Source: Streptomyces chartreusis (GTDB taxonomy: Bacteria > Actinomycetota > Actinomycetes > Streptomycetales > Streptomycetaceae). From it: DNA of 64,000 nt. The first letter of the stretch is position 1, and each line of letters starts with the position of its first letter. This document shows, one piece after another, positions 54,901 through 62,664 of this stretch. The notes beneath the pieces were generated by a model. It was not told where the DNA came from. It ran no database searches and was given only the letters and a program-made list of their open reading frames with translations. A program made the position numbers and the translations under genes. The stretch spans positions 124,001 to 188,000 of the forward strand of contig NZ_CP023689.1 in the NCBI RefSeq assembly GCF_008704715.1. The letters run 5' to 3'.

Positions 54901-55190
54901 TGGTCGCCGTGGCCCACCACGGTCCGGCGACGACTGCGCTCACCGTCCGCTACACCGACGGCAGCACCGCCGAGGTGCCCGTGACCGTGGGCGACTGGGC
55001 GGGATCGACACCGCAGGGCAGCTCGGTGGTGCTGGAGATGCCGCACCGGATCAAGCGCGGGCAGGGTGTGGACGGTCCGCCGGTGCGGCTGTTCGGTGCG
55101 TCCGCCGACCTTGATGCCTCGAAGACGGTGCGCTCTGTCGGCCTGCCGAACGATGCCCGAGTGCAGATCTACGCCGTCACTCTCAAGTAG
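51903..55190 (+). CDS. Secreted GH92 alpha-mannosidase
   Basis: A 1095-residue enzyme with a signal peptide (NRASTVLAALLVAGGALS). The GH92 core opens LVNPFIGTQNFGNTFPGASAPFGMVQVSPDTGG and continues TYSQTHLSG-like GFSQTHLSGVGC, YDPVEAGHQFHEGGAYQYQW, and GNDDLGTMSAWYVFSSLGLYP. E567 in HEGGAYQY and D678 in GNDDLG fall where the general acid and base of GH92 are expected by spacing. A C-terminal NEW3-type domain (about 800-910) and a final beta domain follow. It should trim alpha-mannose from fungal or yeast mannan or N-glycans, with Ca2+. AGGAG precedes the ATG. Confidence 0.93.
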   Translation: MHRPLHRLRNRASTVLAALLVAGGALSPAPAVAQGTEAAAGQLTSLVNPFIGTQNFGNTFPGASAPFGMVQVSPDTGGQGGYDYQQDKILGFSQTHLSGVGCSVMGELPLMPTTGAVDSVDPDVYRSAYSHDDEDAEPGYYRVGLKKYGIDAELTATPRTGWQRYTFPSTDRANVLFNTGRANQKVYGSEVHVVGDRTVEGRVEAGNFCAGKDRHTVYFTATFDRPFASHGTWRGTTPSPGERDAAGEGGNGAWLTFDAAADRDVVVKVGLSYTGVEGARQNLKAETDDSYDFDATRTALHETWERQLDAVRIGGGSEERQRAFYTALYHSQLHPNLAGDVDGRYAGFDGKTHLATGFTPYQNLSLWDTHRPQNQLLQMLQPKVARDVALSVVAIGRDGGWLPRWSLANSETNIMTGDPVTPFLVEAWSKGLLTGYEKEAYALLRKNALSTPPDDSPYNGRAGVAAYSERGYLPSGLELGKDCADKGGDNDCRHPASATLEYAAADASLALMAKGLGHTADARLFAARGQWYRNLWDSSIKQFRPRTVDGTWLTPYDPVEAGHQFHEGGAYQYQWLVPQDPAGLVSLMGGKRETEKRLDAFFAYDKLLADPAKTAREDWIAAPYDYYGKPTYNPNNEPDLHSPYMYLWAGAPAKTATVVRAAMTLFTDGPDGMTGNDDLGTMSAWYVFSSLGLYPTTNGGDFLAVSSPQFPSAVIRIGDYGKQQGGTLTVKAPGTSDTQRYVRQAKFGGTNLSATWLDWDAVAKGGKLSFEMADRPSTWGTGKGAEPPSVNRAPADGRRHLDASLRTSSDVLPTADRAQNVRLQMDVLGQSPGTLRVDVAAKAPSGWTAKSPASLSLTSDRLPVQRTAAVDVSVPANTAPGTYTVRITASAKGVKPVERLATIEIRAAARCAEGVGEVCAVDLRKEVNHDGTATVAASDEGDFDGGGWSFDGDLLPAAGPVDWGGVTYDAPDPSGTALNFVEARGQSMLLPAGSYGALRLVAVAHHGPATTALTVRYTDGSTAEVPVTVGDWAGSTPQGSSVVLEMPHRIKRGQGVDGPPVRLFGASADLDASKTVRSVGLPNDARVQIYAVTLK

Positions 55191-55272
55191 CACGCCGCAC
55201 GGGACGGCGCTTCGGTGACCTGAAGGGCTACGCCGTCACCCGCAGGTAGCACTCCGCGCGGGACGGCGCTTC
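55169..55272. repeat. 45-bp imperfect direct repeat across the GH92 3' end
   Basis: 55169-55213 (the last codons, CTACGCCGTCAC..AAGTAG..GGGACGGCGCTTC) recurs at 55228-55272 with seven differences and a 59-bp period. The second copy again ends in a stop after YAVT. It is a tandem copy of the gene's tail lying outside the gene. Confidence 0.7.
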
Positions 55273-55450
55273 AACGACGTGGTGGGCGGGGCTGGGACCG
55301 CCAAGTGGCGAACAGCCCCGCCCCCACGCCACTCACGGCGGTCAGGGCCGCTGGCCCGGCCCATACGTACACGGCGGCCGACAGCCCCAGGAGGACGAGC
55401 AGCGCGGCCAGTTCGACGATCCGTGTCTCGTGCTTCTCTTCATCGCTCAT
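55271..55450 (-). CDS. Small membrane protein
   Basis: A 59-residue protein with a charged start (SDEEKHETRIVELA) and two hydrophobic helices (LAALLVLLGLSAAVYVWAG, ALTAVSGVGAGLFATW). The ribosome site is weak, but third-position GC fits the region. It is convergent with GH92. Function unknown. Confidence 0.45.
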   Translation of the reverse strand: MSDEEKHETRIVELAALLVLLGLSAAVYVWAGPAALTAVSGVGAGLFATWRSQPRPPRR

Positions 55451-55650
55451 GCCGACCAGTCCAGCGGCCGGCCCCGCGGCGAGCGAGCGCACCGGAAGGA
55501 CCCGGCACCGATCGTCCGAAGCCGGAGCGGACCGGAAGGGATCGGAAGGTCTGGGAAGGGACCGGCAGGGTGGGAGCGAGTGGGGCGAATGCCCCGCGAA
55601 AGCCGTCGACCTGGTCCTAGCATGGGGCCCGAGCTGCGGCAGGGGGATGT

Positions 55651-56547
55651 GTGAACGGTGCGTACGAAGACGAACTCGCGGCCTTCGCGGAGCAGTTGAG
55701 CGACCTTCACATAGCGGCGGGCCGTCCGAGTCACTCGGAGATCAGCAAACGCGCGGTGTCCGTCACTCTGCCGAAATCCACCGTGAATGACGCGCTGCAT
55801 GGAAAACGCCTGCCGAAACGCGAGTTCCTGATCGCTCTGGTCCGCGTCCTGGTCGCCTGCGGAGACAACAAGGAAACGGTCCGGATCAGCCACGACGACC
55901 CTCGCCTCGCCGATTGGGCCGAGAGGTGGAACCGCCTGGCCCGCCTGGAGAAACAGCGAAGGCAGGTCCAGCAGGAACAGCCGGCGTCGTATTCGCTCCC
56001 CGCCAGCCCGAGCATCGAGTACGAACGTCCGCCCCGCGACGCCTCCAGCCACCAGTTGGAGGCCGCGAAGGAGGGGCTCCAGGAGATCCTGGCCGACCTC
56101 AAGACGTACGAAGACAGGGCGCGCGACGAGTTCCGCGAACTCCTCGACGAGAAGGCGCAGGTCGAAGCGGAGCTGCGCGAGCTGGAGAGAGAACTCGGAC
56201 AGCAGCGCGCCGACCACGCCGAACTGAAACGGAAGATCGGAAAGCTGGAGCGGGATCGTCTCCGGCTGGACCGGCAGGTGCGGGAACTGCGTCAGCGGCT
56301 CAACGAGATCCCGACCGAAAGGCTGGCCCTGGTCGAGGAGCAGAACGAGATCCTCACCTGGCAGCACAGCAACACATACGAATGGGGCCGCTACGAGACC
56401 CTGACCCGGGAGCGGATCGAGGCAGAGATGGAAGCGGTCCGCGGCACCCTGTCGAAGGAGATCACCCGGCTCACCGATGAACTGGCGGACAGTGCACGGA
56501 AGCTGGCGGCAGCCGATCTACTCATCCGGGACCTCAAGAACCGCTGA
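55651..56547 (+). CDS. HTH protein with long C-terminal coiled coil
   Basis: A 298-residue protein from GTG 55651 (GGGGGA upstream). The first 75 residues form an XRE-like HTH (FAEQLSDLHIAAGRPSHSEISKRA..LPKSTVNDALHGKRLPKREFLIALVRVLVACG). From about residue 120 to the end runs a charged heptad-type coiled coil (ELRELERELGQQRADHAELKRKIGKLERDRLRLDRQV). Proteins with this HTH are usual at Streptomyces conflict/NTPase-type loci, but no such gene is adjacent. It may be a DNA-bound scaffold or a regulator; function unknown. Confidence 0.75.
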   Translation: MNGAYEDELAAFAEQLSDLHIAAGRPSHSEISKRAVSVTLPKSTVNDALHGKRLPKREFLIALVRVLVACGDNKETVRISHDDPRLADWAERWNRLARLEKQRRQVQQEQPASYSLPASPSIEYERPPRDASSHQLEAAKEGLQEILADLKTYEDRARDEFRELLDEKAQVEAELRELERELGQQRADHAELKRKIGKLERDRLRLDRQVRELRQRLNEIPTERLALVEEQNEILTWQHSNTYEWGRYETLTRERIEAEMEAVRGTLSKEITRLTDELADSARKLAAADLLIRDLKNR

Positions 56548-56816
56548 GGCGCGCCGCGGCTTCATTACCCTTCTGGCCTCCGAGAATTTCATGCCGTAAA
56601 GCGGACTGGTCGAGCACTTGCCGGGCCCTTCTAACTCACCCTCGGACATGGCGGCGCTTTCCGTTCCGCCACGCTGGTGAAGCGACCGATCGCATGCGGG
56701 CAAGTACGGCCGTTGAAGAGCCAGTAGGCGTCAGGCGAGGGCGGCTGCGACCGGGATGCGCTGGGATGGCGCGATTCGCTGCATTCCGTGCAATCCGTCA
56801 GGCAGTTGGGGCCGCT

Positions 56817-59135
56817 ATGAGCAACGTAATCGCGTCGGCGTCAAGCGACGGCGCTGGTACCACCGAGCGGTCGAACGGTCGACGCGACGTCGCGCCCGGT
56901 GCGGACCAACCCGGGACGGCCGAGGACCGGTTCCGGAGCCTGCTGGAGGCGGCTCCGGACGCGATGGTGATCGTCGATGACACCGGAATCATCAAACTCG
57001 TCAACGCCCAGACCGAAGTCCTCTTCGGCTACCGACGCGACGAACTCCTCGAACACCCCGTGGAAATGCTGATTCCCGGAAGGTTCCGCGCCCAGCACGC
57101 CGCCCACCGCGACGGGTACGCCGCCACCCGGCAGGTACGCCCCATGGGCGCCGGACACGAACTCCACGGACTGCGCAGGGACGGCAGCGAGTTCCCGGTC
57201 GAGATCAGCCTCAGCCCGCTCGAGACTCCCGACGGACTTCTCGTCTCCGCCGCCGTCCGCGACGTCAGCGAACGCAAGGCCGCCGAGGAACGGTTCCGCG
57301 GCCTGCTGGAGTCGGCCCCGGACGCGATGGTGATCGTCGACGACACCGGAATCATCAAACTCGTCAACGCCCAGACCGAAGTCCTCTTCGGCTACCGACG
57401 CGACGAACTCCTCGAACATCCCGTGGAGTTGCTCATCCCGTACCGCTTCCACGCCCACCACACCCAGCACCGCGAGGGGTACGCCGCCACCCGGCAGGTC
57501 CGCCCCATGGGCGCCGGACTCGAACTCCACGGGCTGCGCAAGGACGGCAGCGAGTTCCCCGTCGAGATCAGTCTCAGTCCGCTGGAGACCGCGGACGGTC
57601 TCCTCGTCTCCGCCGCGGTCCGCGACGTCAGCGAACGCAAGGCCGCCGAGGCGCGGATCAACGAGCTCGCCGCGCTCGTGGAGTCCTCCCAGGACGCCAT
57701 CCTCGCCAAGACCCTCGACGGCCGCATCACCTACTGGAACGTCGCCGCCCAGCAGCTGTACGGCTATTCGGCCGAGGAAGCCATCGGCCGGCACGTGTCC
57801 ATGCTGGCGCCGCCCGAGCGCAAGGACGAGATCACCCTGCTGCTGGAGCGGCTGCGCAAGGGCGAGAAAATAGAGCACTTCGAAACGCTCCGTCTCACCA
57901 GTACCGGCGCCGCGCTCGACGTGGACGTCACCCTGTGGCCCACGTACAGCCCCGACCGTAGGGTCATCGGTGCCTGCGCCATCATCCGCGACATCAGCGA
58001 CCGCAAGCGGGCCGAGGCCGAACTCACCGCCCTGTACGAGCAGCAGAAGCACATCGCCCTCACCCTTCAGCGCAGTCTGATGGGCACCCCGCCCGCCATC
58101 CCCGGCCTGGAGGCCGCGAGCCGCTACCGGCCCGCCACCCAGGGGCCGGGCGTGGGCGGCGACTGGTTCGACCTGATCCCGCTCGGCGCCGGCCGGGTGG
58201 GCATCCTGATCGGCGACGTCATGGGCCGAGGCCTGGAAGCGGCCTCCGTCATGGGCCAGTTGCGTTCCGCCGCCCATGCTTTGGCCAAGACCGGCATGCA
58301 GCCTCGCCAGCTCATGCAGGCTCTGGACGCGGTCGTCGCCGACCTCGATGTCCCCGACCAGCTCGTCACCTGCTGCTACCTGGTCATCGCCCCGGACTCC
58401 GGATCCGTGACAGTCTGCTCGGCCGGCCACCTGCCCGCCCTCGTCGCGACTCCTGGCGACGGTGTCCACCGGCTCCTCTCCCCCGTGAACGCGCCTCTCG
58501 GTGTCGGCGACATCCTCTACCAGCAAACCGACGCGGCCATCCCGCCCGGAGCCACTCTCGTGCTGTACACCGACGGCCTGGTCGAGACGCCCGGCAGCGA
58601 CATCGAGGACGAGATCGACAAGCTCAGCACGACCCTCGCCAGCGCCTTCACCCGCACGCGCCGCCTCGAGGCCACCGCCGACCACGTACTCGCCGCCCTG
58701 CTGCCGGACCCGGAGGGCCATGACGACGACGTCACCCTGCTCCTGGCCCAGCTCCCCGCCGCGCCGCTGGCCGCAGCCTCCGTGGAGCTGCCGGCCGAGG
58801 CCTCCTCGGTACCCGCGGGTCGCTCGTTCGTCGTCGACAACCTCACCGCGTGGGAGTGCGCGTCCGCGGCCGACGACGCGAGGCTGCTGGTCTCCGAGAT
58901 CCTCACCAACGCGGTCCAGCATGCCGAGGGCCCGCTCGTCCTCCACCTACGCCGCACCACCACCGAACTCGCCATCGAGATCAGCGACCTCAGCCCCCAC
59001 CTCCCCCAGCCGCGGCTCGCCGCCCAGGACGACGAATCCGGGCGCGGCCTGATCCTCGTAGACGCAGTCGCCGACAGCTGGGGAGTCCGCCCGGACGAAC
59101 GAGGCAAGACCACCTGGTTCACCCTCCGGTTGTGA
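56817..59135 (+). CDS. Triple-PAS, SpoIIE-phosphatase, HATPase signalling protein
   Basis: A 772-residue soluble sensor. PAS1 (about 45-155), PAS2 (about 166-276) and PAS3 (about 290-400) sense a signal. A SpoIIE/PP2C domain (about 415-640: LQRSLMGTPPAIPGLEAASRYRPA, GGDWFDLIPL, GDVMGRGLEAASVMGQLRSAAHALA, GHDDDVTLLLAQLP) and a C-terminal HATPase anti-sigma kinase-like domain (about 650-770) follow. PAS1 and PAS2 are nearly identical tandem copies with a 363-bp period. It should dephosphorylate an anti-sigma antagonist and may also phosphorylate it, controlling a stress sigma factor. Confidence 0.92.
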   Translation: MSNVIASASSDGAGTTERSNGRRDVAPGADQPGTAEDRFRSLLEAAPDAMVIVDDTGIIKLVNAQTEVLFGYRRDELLEHPVEMLIPGRFRAQHAAHRDGYAATRQVRPMGAGHELHGLRRDGSEFPVEISLSPLETPDGLLVSAAVRDVSERKAAEERFRGLLESAPDAMVIVDDTGIIKLVNAQTEVLFGYRRDELLEHPVELLIPYRFHAHHTQHREGYAATRQVRPMGAGLELHGLRKDGSEFPVEISLSPLETADGLLVSAAVRDVSERKAAEARINELAALVESSQDAILAKTLDGRITYWNVAAQQLYGYSAEEAIGRHVSMLAPPERKDEITLLLERLRKGEKIEHFETLRLTSTGAALDVDVTLWPTYSPDRRVIGACAIIRDISDRKRAEAELTALYEQQKHIALTLQRSLMGTPPAIPGLEAASRYRPATQGPGVGGDWFDLIPLGAGRVGILIGDVMGRGLEAASVMGQLRSAAHALAKTGMQPRQLMQALDAVVADLDVPDQLVTCCYLVIAPDSGSVTVCSAGHLPALVATPGDGVHRLLSPVNAPLGVGDILYQQTDAAIPPGATLVLYTDGLVETPGSDIEDEIDKLSTTLASAFTRTRRLEATADHVLAALLPDPEGHDDDVTLLLAQLPAAPLAAASVELPAEASSVPAGRSFVVDNLTAWECASAADDARLLVSEILTNAVQHAEGPLVLHLRRTTTELAIEISDLSPHLPQPRLAAQDDESGRGLILVDAVADSWGVRPDERGKTTWFTLRL
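56919..57644. repeat. Tandem duplication of a PAS-encoding unit
   Basis: Units 56919-57281 and 57282-57644 are in-frame copies with a 363-bp (121-residue) period. They include identical stretches longer than 60 bp around the GACACCGGAATCATCAAACTC region. The high nucleotide identity marks a recent duplication or gene conversion. Confidence 0.85.
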
Positions 59136-59440
59136 CCGGCCGGCAGCATCCCCAGGTGGCGGACGGAGACGGTGTGGGCCGGGGGTATCCGTCCCTCGCG
59201 CTGCGTGGTCGGTGGCGACGAGGAAGCTCCCACCTGGGCGTGTCGCTGCAGCACCCTGGTTGCGTTGGTGCACCGTCGTTGTCATGACGACGACGGCCCA
59301 GGGCCCATCCTCGGCGCTGCCCCGGAGTATGGGGCGGCTTCCCGGTGGCTCCTTCCTGACGGGATCCGAGAATGTCTGTCCGGCGGAGCATTCGGTGCCC
59401 CCAGTGACGCTCGCCCTGACACCCGGGAACGGCTGATCCG
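59136..59440. other. Intergenic region carrying a gene stub
   Basis: 305 bp. The right half holds the formylglycine-generating-enzyme-like stub listed next; the left half shows nothing. Confidence 0.5.
59284..59436 (+). pseudogene. N-terminal stub of an FGE-sulfatase (SUMF1-type) protein
   Basis: A 50-residue frame reads ..PRSMGRLPGGSFLTGSENVCPAEHSVPPVTLAL. This matches the first segment of formylglycine-generating-enzyme family proteins (MVxxPGGxFxMGSxxxYPEExPxHxVxV). The rest of the family's 250 or more residues is absent; the next gene begins 4 bp after the stop. It has no ribosome site. A truncated remnant. Confidence 0.6.
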
Positions 59441-60085
59441 ATGGCCCTCGACCTGGTCGTCATAGGTACGGCCATCACCCTGGGGCCTCTGCACAACAGC
59501 GCCTTCATCCTGCTGCTCTCCTCGCGGCACGGCGTTCGCCTGGGCCTGGCGTTCTTGTTGTCGTGGCTGGCCAACCTGATCGTCGTGATTGCCTGTGTGT
59601 TGCTGCTGACCGGTGGTGAGCCCCCCGCTCGTCACAGCGCGCCCTCGACTGCGGCGACCGCTGCGAAGCTCACCATCGGCCTGGCGCTGGTGCTGTACAG
59701 CGCATACCGCTACCGCCGACCACCGCGCCCGCACAGCCCGCCACGCTGGACCGCCCGGATCGACGACATCTCCACGGTCACGGCAGGCGGCCTGGCATGG
59801 GTGTTCCAACCCTGGGCACTGGTCGGCGCCGGCGCCGCGACCGCCGTCGACGCCGACCTCTCCACCCTCGCCGACTGGCTCGCCCTGACCGGCTACTGCC
59901 TGCTGGCCACGCTCAGCCTGATCGCCATGGAGCTGTACGTGGTCTGGGCGCCCGCAGTCGCGAACGCCCGCTTGAACGCCCTGCGGACCTGGTTGGAACA
60001 GCACCAGGAACAACTGATCGTCACTCTCGCCCTGCTCTTCGGCCTGTGGCTGGCAGCCCGAAGCATCGCCGAACTGGTCGCCTGA
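59441..60085 (+). CDS. GAP/SAP-family (sulfolipid-1-addressing-like) membrane protein
   Basis: A 214-residue membrane protein with about six helices (ITLGPLHNSAFILLLSSRHG, GLAFLLSWLANLIVVIACVLLLTGG, LTIGLALVLYSAYRY, GLAWVFQPWALVGAGAAT, LTGYCLLATLSLIAMELYVVW, LIVTLALLFGLWLAARSIAELV). The helix order and the mid-protein charged loop match the PF11139 'SAP' family, LysE-like in topology. In Mycobacterium one member affects sulfolipid export. Substrate unknown here. Confidence 0.75.
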   Translation: MALDLVVIGTAITLGPLHNSAFILLLSSRHGVRLGLAFLLSWLANLIVVIACVLLLTGGEPPARHSAPSTAATAAKLTIGLALVLYSAYRYRRPPRPHSPPRWTARIDDISTVTAGGLAWVFQPWALVGAGAATAVDADLSTLADWLALTGYCLLATLSLIAMELYVVWAPAVANARLNALRTWLEQHQEQLIVTLALLFGLWLAARSIAELVA

Positions 60086-60123
60086 CTCTGACGGCCCGGT
60101 GTCCCCCGACACGCGTCTGCGGT

Positions 60124-60144
60124 GATGCTGACTCCCGGAGCATC
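60124..60144. terminator. Weak hairpin between convergent genes
   Basis: GATGCT / AGCATC with a 9-nt loop, in the 77-bp gap between the SAP-like gene and the Cys-rich gene. Confidence 0.35.
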
Positions 60145-60162
60145 TCCCAAAATCCCCGGCAG

Positions 60163-61284
60163 CTAGAAGAAGTCAGCCGTTCCGTCCTGGGGAAGGCTCT
60201 CAAGAATCGTGCGGAGCCACGGACTGCGAACGGCTCGAAGCCTCACCAGGGTGTGCTGGAACGTTCCCCAATCGGCCCGGAACAGGTAGTTGGGGCGCGG
60301 CGCCAGTGGCTCGTCGCGGAGGACGTCGTCGGGCAGCCTTCCCGTCGCGGGAACCGGCAAGTACGGCTGAGCAGAGACCAGCCAAAGCCACACGCCCAGC
60401 GGCAGCGGCACCCGGTATGCGGATGTTGCCGTGCCGTCGGGCGCCCAGGTTCGGCCTGTCTGTGGATGGACCGGTACGAGGAGGATGTCGACGCCCGCGT
60501 CAGGGGTGGGCCGTCCGGGTCCAGCCAGGACGGCGCGTCGCTTCGCCGGGCCAACGGGCAGCAGGGCGTCGAGCGCTCGTTGGAACACGTCCGCGGTAAG
60601 ACCCGTGGGGACTGTCACCGGCTGTCCTTCGGAGGCCGCCAGCAGGTGGGCGAGCGCATGGCCGGCCGCCGCCTCCCATTGCGGACTCCACGACCAGTAG
60701 TGGCTCGTGCCGAACCGTCCTCCCCACGTGGAAATCGGCTCGAACGGTGGCGTGCTCGCCCCCTGCTCGGTCAGCTCCGTCCAGGAAAGCGGAGGAGGGT
60801 GGGCACCTTCCACGCGGACGCGGCGCACCGCGTCTGGGCTGAGCCGCACTGCCCGCCAGAGGGAGCAGTCGTCGATCCTGGTCGCCACCGGCAGGTCGCA
60901 CGTCTCGCAGGCCATGTTGGGCCCGTCGGCCCCGTCGAGGCCGCAGCAGGCGCCACCGCGCATCTCGGGGATCATCCGGGTTCCGCGGACATCGCCGGGC
61001 GCGATGACAAACGCCCCTGGCGCACTGTCGGACAGGGCGTGGACCGGCGCGTAGATGCCGCGGGCCTCCGCCTCGCCCGGTTCGAGCTCGTCCCACATCC
61101 GCCACGGCCCTCCCCATGGATCGGGATCCACGGCAAACGTGCCTGACTTCATGAGCACCGGAAGCTGGGCCCCGTCCCCGTACGTCTGACGTGCATGGGC
61201 CGGAAGGGCGACTTGAGACAAGGGGACGGTCAGCGCGGCATCACACTCTGCGCAGGCGAAAACGAACAACGGCCCCCTCCACAT
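60163..61284 (-). CDS. Cys-rich unknown protein with two zinc-ribbon-like motifs
   Basis: A 373-residue cytosolic protein. CAEC (11-14) and a cluster C113-C114, C126, C129, C140 (CCGLDG, CETC, C) look like zinc-binding sets. The remainder has SHYWSWSPQWEAAAGHALAHLLAA and RPNYLFRADWGTFQHTLVRLRAV, shared by a set of Streptomyces proteins I know only as hypothetical. No TM or signal. The ribosome site is weak. It is divergent from the MurG paralogue. Confidence 0.7.
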   Translation of the reverse strand: MWRGPLFVFACAECDAALTVPLSQVALPAHARQTYGDGAQLPVLMKSGTFAVDPDPWGGPWRMWDELEPGEAEARGIYAPVHALSDSAPGAFVIAPGDVRGTRMIPEMRGGACCGLDGADGPNMACETCDLPVATRIDDCSLWRAVRLSPDAVRRVRVEGAHPPPLSWTELTEQGASTPPFEPISTWGGRFGTSHYWSWSPQWEAAAGHALAHLLAASEGQPVTVPTGLTADVFQRALDALLPVGPAKRRAVLAGPGRPTPDAGVDILLVPVHPQTGRTWAPDGTATSAYRVPLPLGVWLWLVSAQPYLPVPATGRLPDDVLRDEPLAPRPNYLFRADWGTFQHTLVRLRAVRSPWLRTILESLPQDGTADFF

Positions 61285-61418
61285 GAGAAATCAGCTGCAT
61301 CGTCGCAGCTCGGCGGCGGCCGGCCAACGCGTTTTCCCATCGACCAAATCCTGCCCTACACCCTTGGGGAATTGGCGGATCAGAGGCTCGCCCTCGCTCA
61401 ACCAATAGGGTGCGCCGA

Positions 61419-62594
61419 GTGAAGAACGAACCAAGTAACCCCGACGTCTTCCGCCTCATCGTCACCGGAGGAGGCACCGGCGGTCACACGTACCCGGCGC
61501 TCACTGCGGTCCGCACGTTGCAGAACCGGCTCGCGGCGGAGGGCAAGGCCCTCGATGTGCTGTGGATCGGCACGGCCGAGGGCTTGGAAGCACGCATTGC
61601 GCCGGCCGAGGGAATCGCGTTCGCCACAGTGGCCACGGGCAAGATCCGCCGTTCGAGCAACCCGCTGAAGATGATGTCGGCAGCGAACGTGCGGGATATG
61701 GCACGCGTGCCGCTCGGCGTGGCTCAGGCAAGGAAGATCATCTCCCGCTTCGAGCCGGACGTGGTCCTCGCCACGGGCGGCTACGTCGCCGTTCCCGCGG
61801 GACTGGCCGCGCGTATGTGCCGGCGTCCGCTGGTCCTGCACGAACAGACCGTGCGCCTCGGCCTCGCCAACCGAAAACTGGCCGGTTCGGCGACCCGGAT
61901 CGCAGTGTCCTCCGAGTCGACCCTGCCTCTCCTACCGCAGGAGGTACGCGGCGCCGCGGTAGTCACCGGCAACCCGATCCGGCCGGAGGTGCTGACCGGC
62001 CAGGCGGACAAGGCGGTGCAGGCTCTGGGGCTTCACGGCTTCGACCGTCGGCTGCCGACGGTCTACGTCACGGGCGGCGCGCAGGGGTCTCAGCAGATCA
62101 ACGGCGTCGTACGGGATGCCCTGCCCTGGCTGCTGGAGAGGGCGAACGTGATCCACCAGTGCGGTCCGGACAACGCCGGGGAGCTGCGGCAGTACGCGGC
62201 GACCCTGCCAGCGGGGTCGGCCGGCCGGTACCACCTCGCCGGGTTCGTGGGCCCGGAGCTGCCCGATGTACTCGCTCTCGCGGACGTCCTCGTGTCCAGG
62301 AGTGGGGCCGGAACCCTGGCCGAGCTGACCGCACTGGGCAAACCGGCCGTGTTCATCCCGCTCGCCTCCTCAGCGGGCAACGAACAGGCGCACAACGCAC
62401 GCCACTTGGAGGAGTCCGGTGCCGCCATCGCTCTCCTGGGCGACGTCACCGGAGACCATCTGCGAGACGCGGTGGGCCCACTCCTCGCCGATCCCGCGCG
62501 GCGGGAAGAGATGGCGCGGCGGGCCCGGGCGCACGGGAGGCCGGATGCGGCGGACAGGCTCGTGGACGTGATCCTTTCCGCCGCATCCGGCTGA
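61419..62594 (+). CDS. MurG-like glycosyltransferase (second copy outside the dcw cluster)
   Basis: A 391-residue GT28-fold protein. GGGTGGHTYPALT (17-29) is the MurG donor/acceptor loop, LATGGYVAVPAGLAA and LVLHEQTVRLGLANR (family HEQNxxxGxANR) follow, then VTGNPIR, TGGAQGSQQIN, and VSRSGAGTLAELTALGKPAVFIPLASSAGNEQAHNARHLEESGAA, the UDP-GlcNAc site. It lacks mur/fts neighbours, so it is a paralogue. The GTG at 61419 has AGGG 8 nt upstream; 61410 is possible. It may glycosylate a natural product or substitute for MurG. Confidence 0.9.
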   Translation: MKNEPSNPDVFRLIVTGGGTGGHTYPALTAVRTLQNRLAAEGKALDVLWIGTAEGLEARIAPAEGIAFATVATGKIRRSSNPLKMMSAANVRDMARVPLGVAQARKIISRFEPDVVLATGGYVAVPAGLAARMCRRPLVLHEQTVRLGLANRKLAGSATRIAVSSESTLPLLPQEVRGAAVVTGNPIRPEVLTGQADKAVQALGLHGFDRRLPTVYVTGGAQGSQQINGVVRDALPWLLERANVIHQCGPDNAGELRQYAATLPAGSAGRYHLAGFVGPELPDVLALADVLVSRSGAGTLAELTALGKPAVFIPLASSAGNEQAHNARHLEESGAAIALLGDVTGDHLRDAVGPLLADPARREEMARRARAHGRPDAADRLVDVILSAASG

Positions 62595-62600
62595 CCAGCC

Positions 62601-62626
62601 TGCGGCTACAGGGGGTAACAGCCGCA
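62601..62626. terminator. Hairpin between convergent MurG-like and sugar dehydrogenase genes
   Basis: TGCGGCT / AGCCGCA, 7-bp stem and 12-nt loop, placed 7 bp after the MurG-like stop. Confidence 0.5.
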
Positions 62627-62664
62627 CGATCACACTGGTTGCGCAGCGCTCCTGCCGGTGATTG

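Noticed and set aside
51939..55193. Very long open frame antisense to the GH92 gene
   Set aside because: It is a shadow of high third-position GC; its product is His/Arg/Gly-rich with no domain, while the plus frame has a complete GH92 enzyme.
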